Shown here: one piece after another, positions 37,382 to 54,730 of the stretch
Position numbering within the stretch: the first letter of the stretch is position 1
Layout of the letters: every line of letters starts with the position of its first letter
From: Polaromonas sp.
Lineage (GTDB): Bacteria; Pseudomonadota; Gammaproteobacteria; Burkholderiales; Burkholderiaceae_C
Length of the DNA: 64,000 nucleotides
Assembly: GCF_029945685.1 (NCBI RefSeq)
Contig: NZ_JAQSDA010000025.1
Coordinates: forward strand, 248,001-312,000
Direction: 5' to 3'
Made by a program: the position numbers and the translations under genes
Notes under the pieces: generated by a model
What the model saw: only the letters and a program-made list of their open reading frames with translations
What the model was told of the DNA's origin: nothing
Databases searched by the model: none

Positions 37382-38902
37382 ATGAATCGCGAACTGTTGA
37401 TGTTGGTTGATGCCATATCGCGTGAGAAAAATGTTGAACGTGACGTCGTCTTTGGCGCGGTCGAGCTTGCGCTCGCCTCGGCCACCAAAAAGGTGTACGC
37501 AGACGGTGTAGACATCCGCGTGGTGGTGGACCGTGATAGCGGCAACTACGAAACCTTCCGTCGCTGGCTGGTGGTGCCTGACGAAGCCGGTCTGCAAAAC
37601 CCCGAAGCCGAAGAGCTGGTCAGCGATGCGCGCGACGAGATCGCGGACATCGAAGAAGGCGACTACATCGAAAAGCCGGTCGAAAGCCTGCCGATCGGCC
37701 GCATTGGCGCACAAGCGGCCAAACAGGTCATCCTGCAGAAAATCCGTGACGCCGAGCGCGAGATGCTGCTCAACGACTTCATGTCACGCGGCGAGAAAAT
37801 TTTTGTCGGCACCGTCAAGCGCATGGACAAGGGCGACATCATTGTCGAATCCGGCCGTGTTGAGGGCCGACTGCGCCGCAGCGACATGATTCCGAAGGAA
37901 AACCTGCGCTCCGGTGACCGCGTTCGCGCCATGATCATGGAAGTTGACAACACCCTGCGTGGTGCACCCATCATCCTGTCGCGCACCGCGCCCGAGTTCA
38001 TGATCGAGCTGTTCCGCCAGGAAGTGCCCGAGATCGAGCAGGGCCTGCTGGAGATCAAATCCTGCGCCCGCGACCCTGGTTCGCGCGCCAAGATTGCCGT
38101 GCTGTCGCACGACAAACGCGTCGATCCGATCGGCACCTGTGTCGGCGTGCGCGGCACCCGTGTCAACGGCGTGACCAACGAACTCGCCGGCGAACGTGTC
38201 GACATCGTGCTGTGGAGCGAGGATCCGGCCCAGTTCGTGATTGGTGCGCTGGCCCCGGCCAACGTGTCGTCCATCGTGGTGGACGAAGAGCGTCACGCCA
38301 TGGATGTCGTGGTGGACGAGGAAAACCTCGCCATCTCGATCGGCCGTGGCGGGCAGAACGTGCGCCTTGCCGCAGAACTGACCGGCTGGAAGATCAACAT
38401 CATGACGGCCGACGAGTCTGCCGAGAAGCAGGCGACCGAGACCGACACCAGCCGCAAGCTTTTCATGGAAAAACTCGATGTGGACGAGGAAATCGCCGAC
38501 ATCCTGATCTCCGAAGGCTTCACCAGCCTGGAAGAAGTCGCCTATGTGCCGCTCCAGGAAATGCTGGAGATCGAGTCCTTCGACGAGGACACGGTCAACG
38601 AACTGCGCACGCGCGCCAAGGACGCCTTGCTGACGATGGAAATCGCCAGGGAAGAAGATGTTGAGGGCGTTTCGCAGAACCTTCGCGATGTCGAAGGCCT
38701 GACGCCGGAACTGATTGCCAAATTGACCGATGCGGGCGTGAGCACCCGTGACGACCTGGCCGATCTGGCCGTCGATGAATTAACCGATATCACCGGCCAG
38801 TCTGCGGACGAAGCCAAAGCCCTGATCATGACCGCACGCGCGCACTGGTTTGCCGATGAGGCTGCAGAGCCCGCCGCGCCGGCAACGGCCCAAGAGCAAT
38901 GA
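37382..38902 (+). CDS. nusA: Transcription termination/antitermination protein NusA
   Basis: [63 protein letters not shown]. Confidence 0.97.
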   Translation: MNRELLMLVDAISREKNVERDVVFGAVELALASATKKVYADGVDIRVVVDRDSGNYETFRRWLVVPDEAGLQNPEAEELVSDARDEIADIEEGDYIEKPVESLPIGRIGAQAAKQVILQKIRDAEREMLLNDFMSRGEKIFVGTVKRMDKGDIIVESGRVEGRLRRSDMIPKENLRSGDRVRAMIMEVDNTLRGAPIILSRTAPEFMIELFRQEVPEIEQGLLEIKSCARDPGSRAKIAVLSHDKRVDPIGTCVGVRGTRVNGVTNELAGERVDIVLWSEDPAQFVIGALAPANVSSIVVDEERHAMDVVVDEENLAISIGRGGQNVRLAAELTGWKINIMTADESAEKQATETDTSRKLFMEKLDVDEEIADILISEGFTSLEEVAYVPLQEMLEIESFDEDTVNELRTRAKDALLTMEIAREEDVEGVSQNLRDVEGLTPELIAKLTDAGVSTRDDLADLAVDELTDITGQSADEAKALIMTARAHWFADEAAEPAAPATAQEQ

Positions 38903-38929
38903 TCATGGAGGCCAGCAGGAAAAAAACAT

Positions 38930-41827
<2,898 letters not shown>

Positions 41828-41886
41828 TCGCCGCAAGGCAGGCTGTCCCGAAAGGGCAGCCCGCCGACCGGCAGGCCTACTCACCC

Positions 41887-42255
41887 ATGCGTAAAAAATC
41901 ATCCACCCCGAATCGCGGTTTTCGCGTCGCCGACCAGATCCAGCGCGATCTGACGGAGCTGATCGCGCGCGAACTCAAAGACCCGCGGGTCGGGATGGTG
42001 ACCATCCAGGCCGTCGAGGTGACGCCCGACTACGCGCATGCCAAGGTGTTTTTCAGCGTGCTGATCGGTGACCCGAAAGAATGCGAAACAGCACTGAACC
42101 AGGCCGCTGGTTTTCTGCGCAACGGCCTGTTCAAGAAGCTGATGATCCACACGGTGCCGACCCTGCATTTCCAGTTTGACCGCACGACCGAACGTGCGGC
42201 CGACATGAACGCCCTGATTGCCAAGGCGGTTTCCTCCCGCTCCCAGGACGATTGA
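41887..42255 (+). CDS. rbfA: Ribosome-binding factor A
   Basis: [30 protein letters not shown]. Confidence 0.95.
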   Translation: MRKKSSTPNRGFRVADQIQRDLTELIARELKDPRVGMVTIQAVEVTPDYAHAKVFFSVLIGDPKECETALNQAAGFLRNGLFKKLMIHTVPTLHFQFDRTTERAADMNALIAKAVSSRSQDD

Positions 42256-42344
42256 GTTCGCGCCGTTTCCCTTGATGACAGGTTCAGGGACAACGGTGCC
42301 AACGAAACGCCGGGCTTGCCCGCGCGTCGAGCCTGTCGGAATTT

Positions 42345-43361
42345 ATGACGCAAACTTCTCCTCATCGCCAAAAGATACAGCGCCGTCCCGTGCATGGCGT
42401 GTTGTTGCTCGACAAGCCGCTGGGCCTGTCGAGCAATCAGGCCTTGCAGAAAGCGAAGTGGCTGCTGCGTGCGGACAAGGCCGGTCATACCGGCACGCTG
42501 GACCCGCTGGCGACCGGCGTGTTGCCCCTGTGTTTCGGCGCGGCCACCAAGTTCAGCCAGTTGCAGCTCGACGCCGACAAGACCTACGAAGCCGTGCTGC
42601 TGCTGGGCCAGAAAACCAGTACCGCCGATGCCGAAGGCGAGGTGATTGAAACGCGCCCGGTTCCGGCCATCACTTTGGCGCTGCTGGACGAGTTGACGCG
42701 TCGTTTCACCGGGTCGCAAACCCAGGTCCCGCCCATGTATTCGGCCCTGAAGAAGGATGGCAAGGCGCTGTACGAATATGCGCGCAAGGGCCAGGACGTG
42801 GAGCGGGAAGCCCGTCACATCACCATTTACAAGCTGAATATGGCTCCGGCCCTTGATCCACGGGCGCAAGCAGCTATCAAAATCATAGTGTCGTGCAGCA
42901 AGGGTACCTACATCCGCACGCTCGGCGAGGACATCGGCGAGGCCATCGGCTGCGGCGCCCACCTGGGCTCGCTGCGGCGGCTGGAGACCGGCGGTTACAC
43001 CGACCGCCAGTGCGTGAGTCTGCCTGTGCTCGAAGCCATGAGCGAGGCCGAACGTGAGGCCTGTTTGCTGCCGGTGCAGTCGCTGGTGGCCGCTTTTCCG
43101 TCTGTCACATTGGACGCCGATGATGCAGGGCGCTTCCTGAGCGGCCTGCGTCGCCGCGGCAGCCCGGGCCAGTGGGGGCCTGACGCCGCGCTGGTGCAGG
43201 TCTTCGGGTCTGATCCTGCGGCTTTCCTGGGCTCGGCCCATGTCACCGCCGATGAATTGATCCCCGGGCGCCTGCTCAGCCCGATTGAAATCCAGGACAT
43301 GCTGATTGCCTGCCCGTCCCCCTCTTCCAGCCCTGCGGCGCCTGCCGCACTGGCCCATTAA
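42345..43361 (+). CDS. truB: tRNA pseudouridine(55) synthase TruB
   Basis: HGVLLLDKPLGLSSNQALQKAK; GHTGTLDPLATGVLPLC; CSKGTYIRTL. Confidence 0.96.
   Translation: MTQTSPHRQKIQRRPVHGVLLLDKPLGLSSNQALQKAKWLLRADKAGHTGTLDPLATGVLPLCFGAATKFSQLQLDADKTYEAVLLLGQKTSTADAEGEVIETRPVPAITLALLDELTRRFTGSQTQVPPMYSALKKDGKALYEYARKGQDVEREARHITIYKLNMAPALDPRAQAAIKIIVSCSKGTYIRTLGEDIGEAIGCGAHLGSLRRLETGGYTDRQCVSLPVLEAMSEAEREACLLPVQSLVAAFPSVTLDADDAGRFLSGLRRRGSPGQWGPDAALVQVFGSDPAAFLGSAHVTADELIPGRLLSPIEIQDMLIACPSPSSSPAAPAALAH
42840..42889 (+). repeat. AIK-type repeat inside truB (copy H)
   Basis: ATGGCTCCGGCCCTTGATCCACGGGCGCAAGCAGCTATCAAAATCATAGT. Confidence 0.9.
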
Positions 43362-43396
43362 CCAGCCACCGAATTGAAGTTTTTAGAAAGCGAACC

Positions 43397-45220
<1,824 letters not shown>

Positions 45221-45318
45221 GCCCCCACGTTCGCTCATTTCCTGTAGCTCTCTGCCCCCCGGGGGGGCGCTGCGCCTGCGGGCTGGCAAAGCCAGTCCCG
45301 CGGCCCCGGCGGGCATGA
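45221..45318 (+). repeat. Stop-abutting GC-rich repeat, copy 4 (hairpin subtype)
   Basis: GCCCCCACGTTCGCTCATTTCCTGTAGCTCTCTGCCCCCCGGGGGGGCGC...GCGGGCTGGCAAAGCCAGTCCCGC directly after typA TGA. Confidence 0.85.
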
Positions 45319-45357
45319 AGTCGGGGAGGGCGGCGACAGGGTTGAGCGCCTGAACAC

Positions 45358-45391
45358 GGCCGCTGTGCGCTTCGCTCCCAGCGGCCTTTTT
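45358..45391 (+). terminator. Intrinsic terminator after typA
   Basis: GGCCGCTG...CAGCGGCC-TTTTT. Confidence 0.85.
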
Positions 45392-45429
45392 ACTTTGTAC
45401 AGGGATGTCCGTCCGAAACTCTTGCAATC

Positions 45430-46314
45430 ATGAAACTCACGCATTCCAGAGCCGTCCTCCTGATGATCGCCATCACGCTGATGTGGTCGATCGCCGGGGT
45501 GGTGACGCGCCATCTTGAATCGGCCCGCAGTTTTGAAGTGACCTTCTGGCGCAGTTTTTTCACGCTGCTGTCCTTGCTGGTCCTGCTGCCGCTGTTCCAG
45601 GGACGCGCGGTGTTCTCCAGAATCCGCCATGCGGGCCGCTTCCTGTGGCTGTCGGGGGTCTGCTGGAGCATCATGTTCACTGCCTTCATGCTGGCGCTGA
45701 CCATGACCAGTGTGGCCAATGTGCTGGTCACCATGGCGCTCGGGCCTTTCCTGACCGCGCTGATCGCCCGGGTGTTCATCGGCCACCGGATCGCGCCCCG
45801 CACCTGGTTCGCGATTGCCGTGGCCGGCGTGGGCATTGCCTGGATGTACGGCAGCCAGCTCAGCTTGGGCGGCGGTATCGCGCAGTTCGCCGGCACGCTG
45901 GTGGCCTTGCTGGTGCCCATGGCCGCGGCCGTGAACTGGACGGTGGTGCAGCGCAGCCAGGCGCATGGCGAAAGAATCGACCTGGTGCCGGCCGTGCTGG
46001 TGGGCGCCGCGATTTCTTCGCTGCTCACGCTGCCGCTGGCGTTTCCGTTTGTGGCGACGCCGCACGACATCGGCCTGCTGGCCCTGCTGGGCCTGGTCCA
46101 GCTGGCGATCCCCTGCGTGCTGTCGGTGGTCTGTGCCCGGGTGCTGAAGGCGCCCGAGATGGCCTTGCTGGCGCTGCTGGAGATCATTTTCGGCATTCTG
46201 CTGGCCTGGGCCGGCGCGGGCGAGGTGCCGGCGGCCAGTGTGCTGACCGGTGGCCTGCTGGTTATCGGGGCGCTGGTGGCCAATGAATTGATGGGATGGA
46301 GACAAAGAGCATGA
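45430..46314 (+). CDS. EamA/DMT superfamily transporter
   Basis: Ten-TM-like hydrophobic pattern; duplicated EamA architecture. Confidence 0.85.
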   Translation: MKLTHSRAVLLMIAITLMWSIAGVVTRHLESARSFEVTFWRSFFTLLSLLVLLPLFQGRAVFSRIRHAGRFLWLSGVCWSIMFTAFMLALTMTSVANVLVTMALGPFLTALIARVFIGHRIAPRTWFAIAVAGVGIAWMYGSQLSLGGGIAQFAGTLVALLVPMAAAVNWTVVQRSQAHGERIDLVPAVLVGAAISSLLTLPLAFPFVATPHDIGLLALLGLVQLAIPCVLSVVCARVLKAPEMALLALLEIIFGILLAWAGAGEVPAASVLTGGLLVIGALVANELMGWRQRA

Positions 46315-47447
46315 ACCAGACAACAACACACACACCGGCCCACAGCGAGATCCTGACCGAGGTGCGCGGGCGGGTCGGCTTCATCACGCTGAACCGGCCC
46401 AAGGCGCTCAATGCGCTGTCGCTGTCCATGGTGCGCGAGCTGGCGGCAACGCTGACGGCATGGCGCGATGACGCGGCCGTGGTGGCCGTGGCCATTCGCG
46501 GGACCAACAAGGCGGGGCGTCCCGGCACGCCGGAGAGCCTGTTCGGCGGATTTTGCGCCGGCGGCGACATCCGCTTTTTTCACCAGGCCGCGCTCGCCGG
46601 CGACACGGGCCTGGACGCGTTTTTCACCGAGGAATACCGCCTCAACCACCTGATCCACAACTATCCCAAACCCTACATTGCCTTCATGGACGGTGTGGTG
46701 ATGGGCGGTGGCATGGGAATCAGTGTCGGTGCCAGCGTCCGCATCGTGACCGAACACACCAGGATGGCCATGCCGGAAACCAACATCGGGTTGTTTCCCG
46801 ATGTCGGCGGTGGCTACTTCCTGAGCCGCTGCCCGGGCAGTGTGGGGGAGTACCTAGCGTTGACCGGGGTGGTGATTGGTGCGGACGAGGCGCTCGCCTA
46901 CGGCCTGGCCGACATCGAGCGGCCCGCTGCCAGCCTGCCGGGTCTGTGGCAGCAGCTGGGGGATCAGGCCTTTTCCGATGTTTCCGCGGCCGAGTTATGG
47001 ATTGCTACTAATTTTGTAGCTGGTGGCGCCCGTCGTGAAAGGGCTGAGGGCAGATTTGATGCTTGTTTTTCGCTGGCCCGGGTGAAACACATCGTCGATG
47101 CCCTGGAAGCCGCGAAGGACGACGACTGGGCGCAAAAGACCGCTGTCGTGCTGCGCAAACGCTCACCGCTGATGCTGCATGTGACCCTGGAGCAGATCCG
47201 CCGCGCCCGCAGCATGAGCCTGGCGGACGATCTGCGCATGGAGCGCGACATGGTGCACCACTGCTTCCACCTCCGCCCAGGCGCGGCCGGCGAAACGGTC
47301 GAGGGCATACGCGCACTGGCCGTCGACAAGGACTACACGCCGAAGTGGAACCCGGCCCGCATTGAAGACGTCAAGCCGCAGATGGTGCAGGCGTTTTTCG
47401 CCAGTCCCTGGGCGGCCGACGCGCATCCCCTTCGCGACCTCCAGTGA
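46311..47447 (+). CDS. Enoyl-CoA hydratase/isomerase family, 3-hydroxyisobutyryl-CoA hydrolase-like
   Basis: VGFITLNRPKALNALSLSMVREL; FCAGGDIRFFHQ; GGGMGISVGASVRIVTEHTRMAMPETNIGLFPDVGGGYFLSR. Confidence 0.9.
   Translation: MNQTTTHTPAHSEILTEVRGRVGFITLNRPKALNALSLSMVRELAATLTAWRDDAAVVAVAIRGTNKAGRPGTPESLFGGFCAGGDIRFFHQAALAGDTGLDAFFTEEYRLNHLIHNYPKPYIAFMDGVVMGGGMGISVGASVRIVTEHTRMAMPETNIGLFPDVGGGYFLSRCPGSVGEYLALTGVVIGADEALAYGLADIERPAASLPGLWQQLGDQAFSDVSAAELWIATNFVAGGARRERAEGRFDACFSLARVKHIVDALEAAKDDDWAQKTAVVLRKRSPLMLHVTLEQIRRARSMSLADDLRMERDMVHHCFHLRPGAAGETVEGIRALAVDKDYTPKWNPARIEDVKPQMVQAFFASPWAADAHPLRDLQ
47004..47058 (-). repeat. AIK-type repeat inside enoyl-CoA hydratase-like gene (copy I)
   Basis: Reverse complement CAAATCTGCCCTCAGCCCTTTCACGACGGGCGCCACCAGCTACAAAATTAGTAGC. 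Confidence 0.9.
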
Positions 47448-47454
47448 AGCGGCG

Positions 47455-48276
47455 CTAAAGCTGCTGGTAGACCAGCTCGGCCAGCCGCATCAGTTCCTCG
47501 CGCGCGACCGGGCCGCTCATGGCATATCCAAAGCCCTGGTCGGTCCAGTAAAACGCCGGCACCGGGCCGTCGCTGCTGTAACTGAAAGCGGTTTCTGCGT
47601 TCGCCGGCTTGCCTGCCGCAGGGCTGCCCTCAAGCGCCCCCAGGTACAGGGTCACGCGCACGCCCGCAGCGTTCTGGAACATGAACTGCGCGCGGGCGCC
47701 GCCATCCCCGGGCAGCAGCCGGCCGCCCACCAGTTCATAGCCCTGACTGGACAGCAGCGGCAGCTTGAGCGGCTTGCCCAGGCGTTTGGAGAGCCATTGC
47801 ACCAGGTGCTCCTGCTGGGCCGCGCCGACTTCCACCGGATGTCGCACTTCCGGCGCAAACACCGCATGGGCCAGCGTGGCCTGCTGCGCAAAAGCCTGGC
47901 TGGCGCGTGCTGCATGGCCTGCGGCATAAAAGGCCTTGCCGCCGAGCTGCCCGTGCGCCGTCCAGCCGACGGCAAAGGCCAGCAACACGCCGGCGGCCAT
48001 GCCACCCCAGCGCCACCAGGGGTCCAGCGCCTGCCGCTCACGCGCGCTGCGCTGCACGGTCGCCAGCAAGGTTTCAGGGATGGATTCGTCCAGCAGCTTC
48101 TGGTGCAGGCCGCGCAGTGTTTCGCGCTGGTCCTGCCAGGCCTCCAAGGTCTCGCCAGCCACGGGATCTTCCGCGACGCGTGCCATGGCGGTCGCGCGCT
48201 GTCCGGCCGTCAGTTGTCCATCGACCAGCGCATTGAGCTCGTCGTGGGTCAGGGGAGGTGTTCTTGAAGCGTCCAT
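47455..48276 (-). CDS. Anti-sigma factor (transmembrane)
   Basis: LNALVDGQLTAGQRATAMARVAEDP; single TM; downstream of ECF sigma gene. Confidence 0.82.
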   Translation of the reverse strand: MDASRTPPLTHDELNALVDGQLTAGQRATAMARVAEDPVAGETLEAWQDQRETLRGLHQKLLDESIPETLLATVQRSARERQALDPWWRWGGMAAGVLLAFAVGWTAHGQLGGKAFYAAGHAARASQAFAQQATLAHAVFAPEVRHPVEVGAAQQEHLVQWLSKRLGKPLKLPLLSSQGYELVGGRLLPGDGGARAQFMFQNAAGVRVTLYLGALEGSPAAGKPANAETAFSYSSDGPVPAFYWTDQGFGYAMSGPVAREELMRLAELVYQQL

Positions 48277-48288
48277 GGTGTGGGCTTG

Positions 48289-48828
48289 TTAGGGAAGTCG
48301 CCGCAAGGCGGAAACGTTCCCGGGACTGTCTGTGGCCGCCTGAAACTGCGCCGGTTTGTCCATCAGCTCACGCAGGCGGCTGCGTGCCCGCGACAGGCGC
48401 GACATGACGGTGCCCAGCGGCACGCCCACCACGCGGGCGACCTGCTCGTAACTCATGTCTTCCATGCTGACGAGCAGCAGCACGGCACGCTGGTCTTCGG
48501 GCAGCCGGAGCAGGCAACGCTGCAGGTCCAGGGCCTGGTCCTGCCTTGCATCGGGCGCTGCCAGCGTGTGGGCCAGTTCATCCACATCGAGCGCAGGGCC
48601 CGCCTGCAGCTGCCGCGCCGCACTGCGTCGCTGGTTCATGAACAGGTTGTGCATCAGGGTGAACAGCCAGGCCCGCAGATCGGACCCGGCTGTCCAGAGA
48701 CGCCATTTGCTGCAGGCGCGTTCCAGTGTGTCCTGCACCAGGTCGTCGGCGGTCCAGGCATCGCCGGTCAGCGCGCGGGCGTAGCGCCGCAGCCCGGGAA
48801 TCTGTGCAATCAGCTCGGAACGATCCAT
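48289..48828 (-). CDS. ECF-type RNA polymerase sigma factor
   Basis: DDLVQDTLERACSKWRLW; LPEDQRAVLLLVSMEDMSYEQVARVVGVPLGTVMSRLSRAR. Confidence 0.92.
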   Translation of the reverse strand: MDRSELIAQIPGLRRYARALTGDAWTADDLVQDTLERACSKWRLWTAGSDLRAWLFTLMHNLFMNQRRSAARQLQAGPALDVDELAHTLAAPDARQDQALDLQRCLLRLPEDQRAVLLLVSMEDMSYEQVARVVGVPLGTVMSRLSRARSRLRELMDKPAQFQAATDSPGNVSALRRLP

Positions 48829-48855
48829 GGATGGCGTTCAACCCGGCCTGCAAAT

Positions 48856-49227
48856 TCAGGGCTTGACGATGTGCCAGACGTTCTGCACGCCGTCGCCGGT
48901 CTTGTCGCCAGCCTTGCTGTCCTTGATCCAGTAGTACAGCGGCTTGCCTTTCATGGCCCACTGCTTCTTGCCGTCATCGCGCGTGATGATCGTGTAGTCG
49001 CCCGAGGCCTTGTCCGTCTCGGCCGCCATCAGCGGCGGCCAGTTGGTGGCGCAGGGGCCATTGCAGACGGACTTGCCGCTGCCGGTGACATCGCGGTCAA
49101 AGGTGTAAAGCGTCATGCCGTTCGGGCCGACCAGCATGCCATCGGCGACTTTGGCGGGCGGGCTGGACATGGAGGCGCAGCCGCCGAGGAGGGCGGCGGT
49201 GAGGACGGCGATGGTCAGGAATTTCAT
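48856..49227 (-). CDS. COG4315-like lipoprotein
   Basis: Lipobox LLGGCASM; GMTLYTFDRDVTGSGKSVCNGPCATNWPPL. Confidence 0.85.
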   Translation of the reverse strand: MKFLTIAVLTAALLGGCASMSSPPAKVADGMLVGPNGMTLYTFDRDVTGSGKSVCNGPCATNWPPLMAAETDKASGDYTIITRDDGKKQWAMKGKPLYYWIKDSKAGDKTGDGVQNVWHIVKP

Positions 49228-49355
49228 GGTGGGCTCCGGTAGGTGAGTTTGGTTGGGCAGAACAGCTCTGCCACCGGATAAACACCCTCAGGGACCAGTT
49301 TATTCCCTGCCCTGCAAAATATTTCTCAATGCCAGGCTTCGGGCGGGCGGGGTCG

Positions 49356-49910
49356 TCAGCGGCTGCGCGACTTCATCGCGCGTTCGACCTCGCGCTTGCC
49401 TTCGCGGTCCTTGATGGTGTCACGCTTGTCGTGTTCGCCTTTGCCCTTGGCCAGTCCCACCTCGCATTTGACCTTGCCGGCCTTCCAGTGCAGGTTCAAT
49501 GGCACCAGGGTGAAGCCTTTCTGCTCGATCTTGCCGATCAGGCGGCGGATCTCGTCCTTGTGCATCAGCAGCTTCTTGGTGCGCACCGAGTCCGGGCGGA
49601 CGTGGGTGGAAGCGGTCCCCAGCGGGTTGATCTGGCAGCCGATCAGGAACAGCTCGCCGTTGCGGATCACCACGTAGCCGTCGGTCAGCTGCACCTTGCC
49701 CTCGCGCAGCGACTTGACCTCCCAGCCTTCAAGCACCATGCCGGCCTCGAAGCGCTCTTCGATGTGGTAGTTGAAGGTCGCTTTTTTGTTGTCGGCAATC
49801 CGCACGGCCGCAGCGGCAGCCTTGGGGGTCAGGTTGATCGCGGGCTTGCCAGTGGATTTTCCGGAGGACGCGGCGGCCGGTTTTTTGGAGGATGCTTCTT
49901 TGGTGGCCAT
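49356..49910 (-). CDS. smpB: SsrA-binding protein SmpB
   Basis: [42 protein letters not shown]. Confidence 0.96.
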   Translation of the reverse strand: MATKEASSKKPAAASSGKSTGKPAINLTPKAAAAAVRIADNKKATFNYHIEERFEAGMVLEGWEVKSLREGKVQLTDGYVVIRNGELFLIGCQINPLGTASTHVRPDSVRTKKLLMHKDEIRRLIGKIEQKGFTLVPLNLHWKAGKVKCEVGLAKGKGEHDKRDTIKDREGKREVERAMKSRSR

Positions 49911-49965
49911 GTGGAAAAGGTAAGGGCGGCGTCGACTAATACAATCGAGCGCAGCCCACGATTGT

Positions 49966-50418
49966 ATGAAAACCGTTCACAAGTCCGTTTTGATCTGGTA
50001 CAGCGCAGCCGAAATGTTCGCCCTCGTCACCGATGTCGCCAGTTACCCGCAGTTCCTGCCCTGGTGCGACCAGGCCAAGGTGGTCGAAGAGGGCGCGCAG
50101 GGGATGACAGCCAAAGTCGGCATCGCATTTGCCGGTATCCACCAGAGTTTCACCACCCGCAACACGCATGTGCCGGACCGACAGGTCTCGCTCAAGCTGG
50201 TGGACGGGCCGTTTTCAAAGCTGGACGGCGACTGGGACTTCACACCCCTGGGCGACGGCAGCCAACGCGCCTGCAGGGTGGATCTGACCCTGCGCTACGA
50301 CTTCGACAATGCGGCGCTGGCAGCGCTGGTGGGCCCGGTGTTTGACAAGATTGCCGGCAGCCTGGTCGACGCCTTTGTAAAAAGGGCGACCCAGGTGTAT
50401 GGCGAGGCCGCGGTCTGA
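49966..50418 (+). CDS. RatA/COQ10-like START-domain protein
   Basis: [34 protein letters not shown]. Confidence 0.92.
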   Translation: MKTVHKSVLIWYSAAEMFALVTDVASYPQFLPWCDQAKVVEEGAQGMTAKVGIAFAGIHQSFTTRNTHVPDRQVSLKLVDGPFSKLDGDWDFTPLGDGSQRACRVDLTLRYDFDNAALAALVGPVFDKIAGSLVDAFVKRATQVYGEAAV

Positions 50419-50423
50419 ACGAC

Positions 50424-50762
50424 ATGGTGGCGCTGGACATTTCCCTGCTGTACTCGCCCGGTCCACGCCAGGTGCGCGAGTGGCATTTGACGCTTCCGAC
50501 CGGTAGCACCGTGGCGCAGGCCATTGCAACGAGCGGCATATTGGCCGAGTTTCCGGAGCTGGCGGCAGGCCGGCTTGGGGTCGGCATCTGGGGCCGGAAA
50601 ACCACTTTGCGCCAGCAGCTGCACCAGCAGGACCGGCTGGAAATCTACCGCCCGCTGAGGGTGGACCCGAAGATCGCGCGGCGCGAACGTTTCAGCAAGC
50701 AGGGGGTGAAGAAATCGGGGTTGTTTGCCACTAAAAGGGCAGGGGCCAAGGCCGGGTACTGA
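50424..50762 (+). CDS. RnfH family ubiquitin-like protein
   Basis: FPELAAGRLGVGIWGRKTTLRQQLHQQDRLEIYRPLRVDPKIARRER. Confidence 0.9.
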   Translation: MVALDISLLYSPGPRQVREWHLTLPTGSTVAQAIATSGILAEFPELAAGRLGVGIWGRKTTLRQQLHQQDRLEIYRPLRVDPKIARRERFSKQGVKKSGLFATKRAGAKAGY

Positions 50763-50776
50763 GCGCGAGCGGCAGC

Positions 50777-52926
<2,150 letters not shown>

Positions 52927-52943
52927 CCATCCCGATGGCCCGA

Positions 52944-52974
52944 GGCGTCCGCGAAGGACGCCTTTTCTTTTTTT
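52944..52974 (+). terminator. Hairpin + T-tract between guaB and guaA
   Basis: GGCGTCC-gcgaa-GGACGCC-TTTTCTTTTTTT. Confidence 0.8.
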
Positions 52975-52990
52975 GCCTGAAACGCCTCTC

Positions 52991-54604
52991 ATGCAGCACC
53001 AAAAAATCCTCATTCTCGATTTCGGCTCCCAGGTCACCCAGCTGATTGCGCGGCGCATCCGTGAAGCCCATGTGTTCTGCGAAGTCCATCCCTGCGATGT
53101 GACCAGCGACTGGGTCCGCGACTACGCGCAGGATGGCACGCTCAAGGGCATCATCCTGTCGGGCAGCCATGCCAGCGTCTATGAGGACAGCACCGACAAG
53201 GCGCCACAGGCGGTGTTCGATGTAGGGGTTCCCGTGCTCGGCATCTGCTACGGCATGCAGACCATGGCGCACCAGCTCGGCGGCATCGTGCAAAGCGGGC
53301 ACAAGCGTGAATTCGGCTCCGCCGATGTGCGGGCGCATGGCCATACCCGGCTGCTCGAAGGCATCCAGGACTACGCGACCTCCGAAGGCCACGGCATGCT
53401 GGATGTGTGGATGAGTCATGGCGACAAGGTCACCGAGCTGCCACCCGGCTTCAAGCTGATGGCCAGTACCGACAGCTGCCCGATCGCCGGCATGGCCGAC
53501 GAGGAGCGCCGGTTTTACGGCGTGCAGTTCCACCCTGAAGTCACACACACCAAGCGCGGCGCGGCCATCCTGGAGCGTTTTGTCCTTGAAATCTGCGGCA
53601 CCCGGGCCGACTGGATCATGGGCGACTACATCAGCGAGGCGGTGGAAAAAATCCGCGCCCAGGTTGGCAGCGAGGAAGTGATCCTCGGTCTGTCCGGCGG
53701 CGTCGATTCGTCCGTTGCGGCGGCGCTGATTCACCGCGCCATCGGCGACCAGCTGACCTGCGTGTTTGTCGACCACGGCCTGCTGCGCCTGAACGAGGGC
53801 GACATGGTGATGGACATGTTCGTCGGCAAGCTGCATGCGAAAGTCATCCGCGTCGATGCCGCTGACCAGTTCCTCGGCCACCTCCAGGGCGTCAGCGACC
53901 CGGAAGCCAAGCGCAAGATCATCGGCCGCGAGTTCGTGGAAGTGTTCAAGGCCGAAGCCGGCAAGCTCAAGAACGACCATTCGCGCCACGTGGCCTGGCT
54001 GGCCCAGGGCACGATTTACCCGGACGTGATCGAGAGCGGCGGCGCCAGGAACAAGAAGGCCATCACGATCAAGAGCCACCACAACGTGGGCGGCCTGCCC
54101 GAGCAGCTCGGCCTGAAGCTGCTCGAACCCCTGCGCGAGCTGTTCAAGGACGAAGTGCGCGAGCTGGGCGTGGCGCTGGGCCTGCCTTTTCACATGGTGT
54201 ACCGCCACCCCTTCCCGGGCCCGGGCCTGGGCGTGCGGATTCTGGGCGAAGTCAAAAAGGAATACGCCGATTTGCTGCGCCGCGCCGACGCCATCTTCAT
54301 CGAAGAGCTGCGCAACTTCATCGACGATGCCACCGGCAAGAGCTGGTACGACCTGACCAGCCAGGCGTTTGCGGTGTTTCTGCCGGTGAAAAGCGTGGGC
54401 GTCATGGGCGACGGTCGCACCTACGACTACGTGGTGGCCCTGCGCGCGGTGCAGACCAGCGACTTCATGACCGCCGACTGGGCCGAGCTGCCCTATGCGC
54501 TGCTCAAAAAGGTCTCCAGCCGCATCATCAACGAAGTGCGCGGCATCAACCGCGTGACCTACGACGTCAGCAGCAAACCGCCCGCAACGATTGAGTGGGA
54601 ATAG
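52991..54604 (+). CDS. guaA: GMP synthase (glutamine-hydrolysing)
   Basis: [37 protein letters not shown]. Confidence 0.97.
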   Translation: MQHQKILILDFGSQVTQLIARRIREAHVFCEVHPCDVTSDWVRDYAQDGTLKGIILSGSHASVYEDSTDKAPQAVFDVGVPVLGICYGMQTMAHQLGGIVQSGHKREFGSADVRAHGHTRLLEGIQDYATSEGHGMLDVWMSHGDKVTELPPGFKLMASTDSCPIAGMADEERRFYGVQFHPEVTHTKRGAAILERFVLEICGTRADWIMGDYISEAVEKIRAQVGSEEVILGLSGGVDSSVAAALIHRAIGDQLTCVFVDHGLLRLNEGDMVMDMFVGKLHAKVIRVDAADQFLGHLQGVSDPEAKRKIIGREFVEVFKAEAGKLKNDHSRHVAWLAQGTIYPDVIESGGARNKKAITIKSHHNVGGLPEQLGLKLLEPLRELFKDEVRELGVALGLPFHMVYRHPFPGPGLGVRILGEVKKEYADLLRRADAIFIEELRNFIDDATGKSWYDLTSQAFAVFLPVKSVGVMGDGRTYDYVVALRAVQTSDFMTADWAELPYALLKKVSSRIINEVRGINRVTYDVSSKPPATIEWE

Positions 54605-54730
54605 CGCGGGGCCGAGCCGCTGCGCGTCCCGGGCCATTGCGGCCCGATAATGGCCGGCTGTTGCGCCCAGCCGCATGACCCTGATCCGCGCAATACTTCG
54701 GTATTCAGTTAGATTCCTCCGGTTTGATCC

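Noticed and set aside
49966-50762. RatA-RnfH as a toxin-antitoxin system
   Set aside because: The smpB-ratA-rnfH neighbourhood is widely conserved and RatA is a COQ10-like protein; a TA role cannot be supported from sequence.
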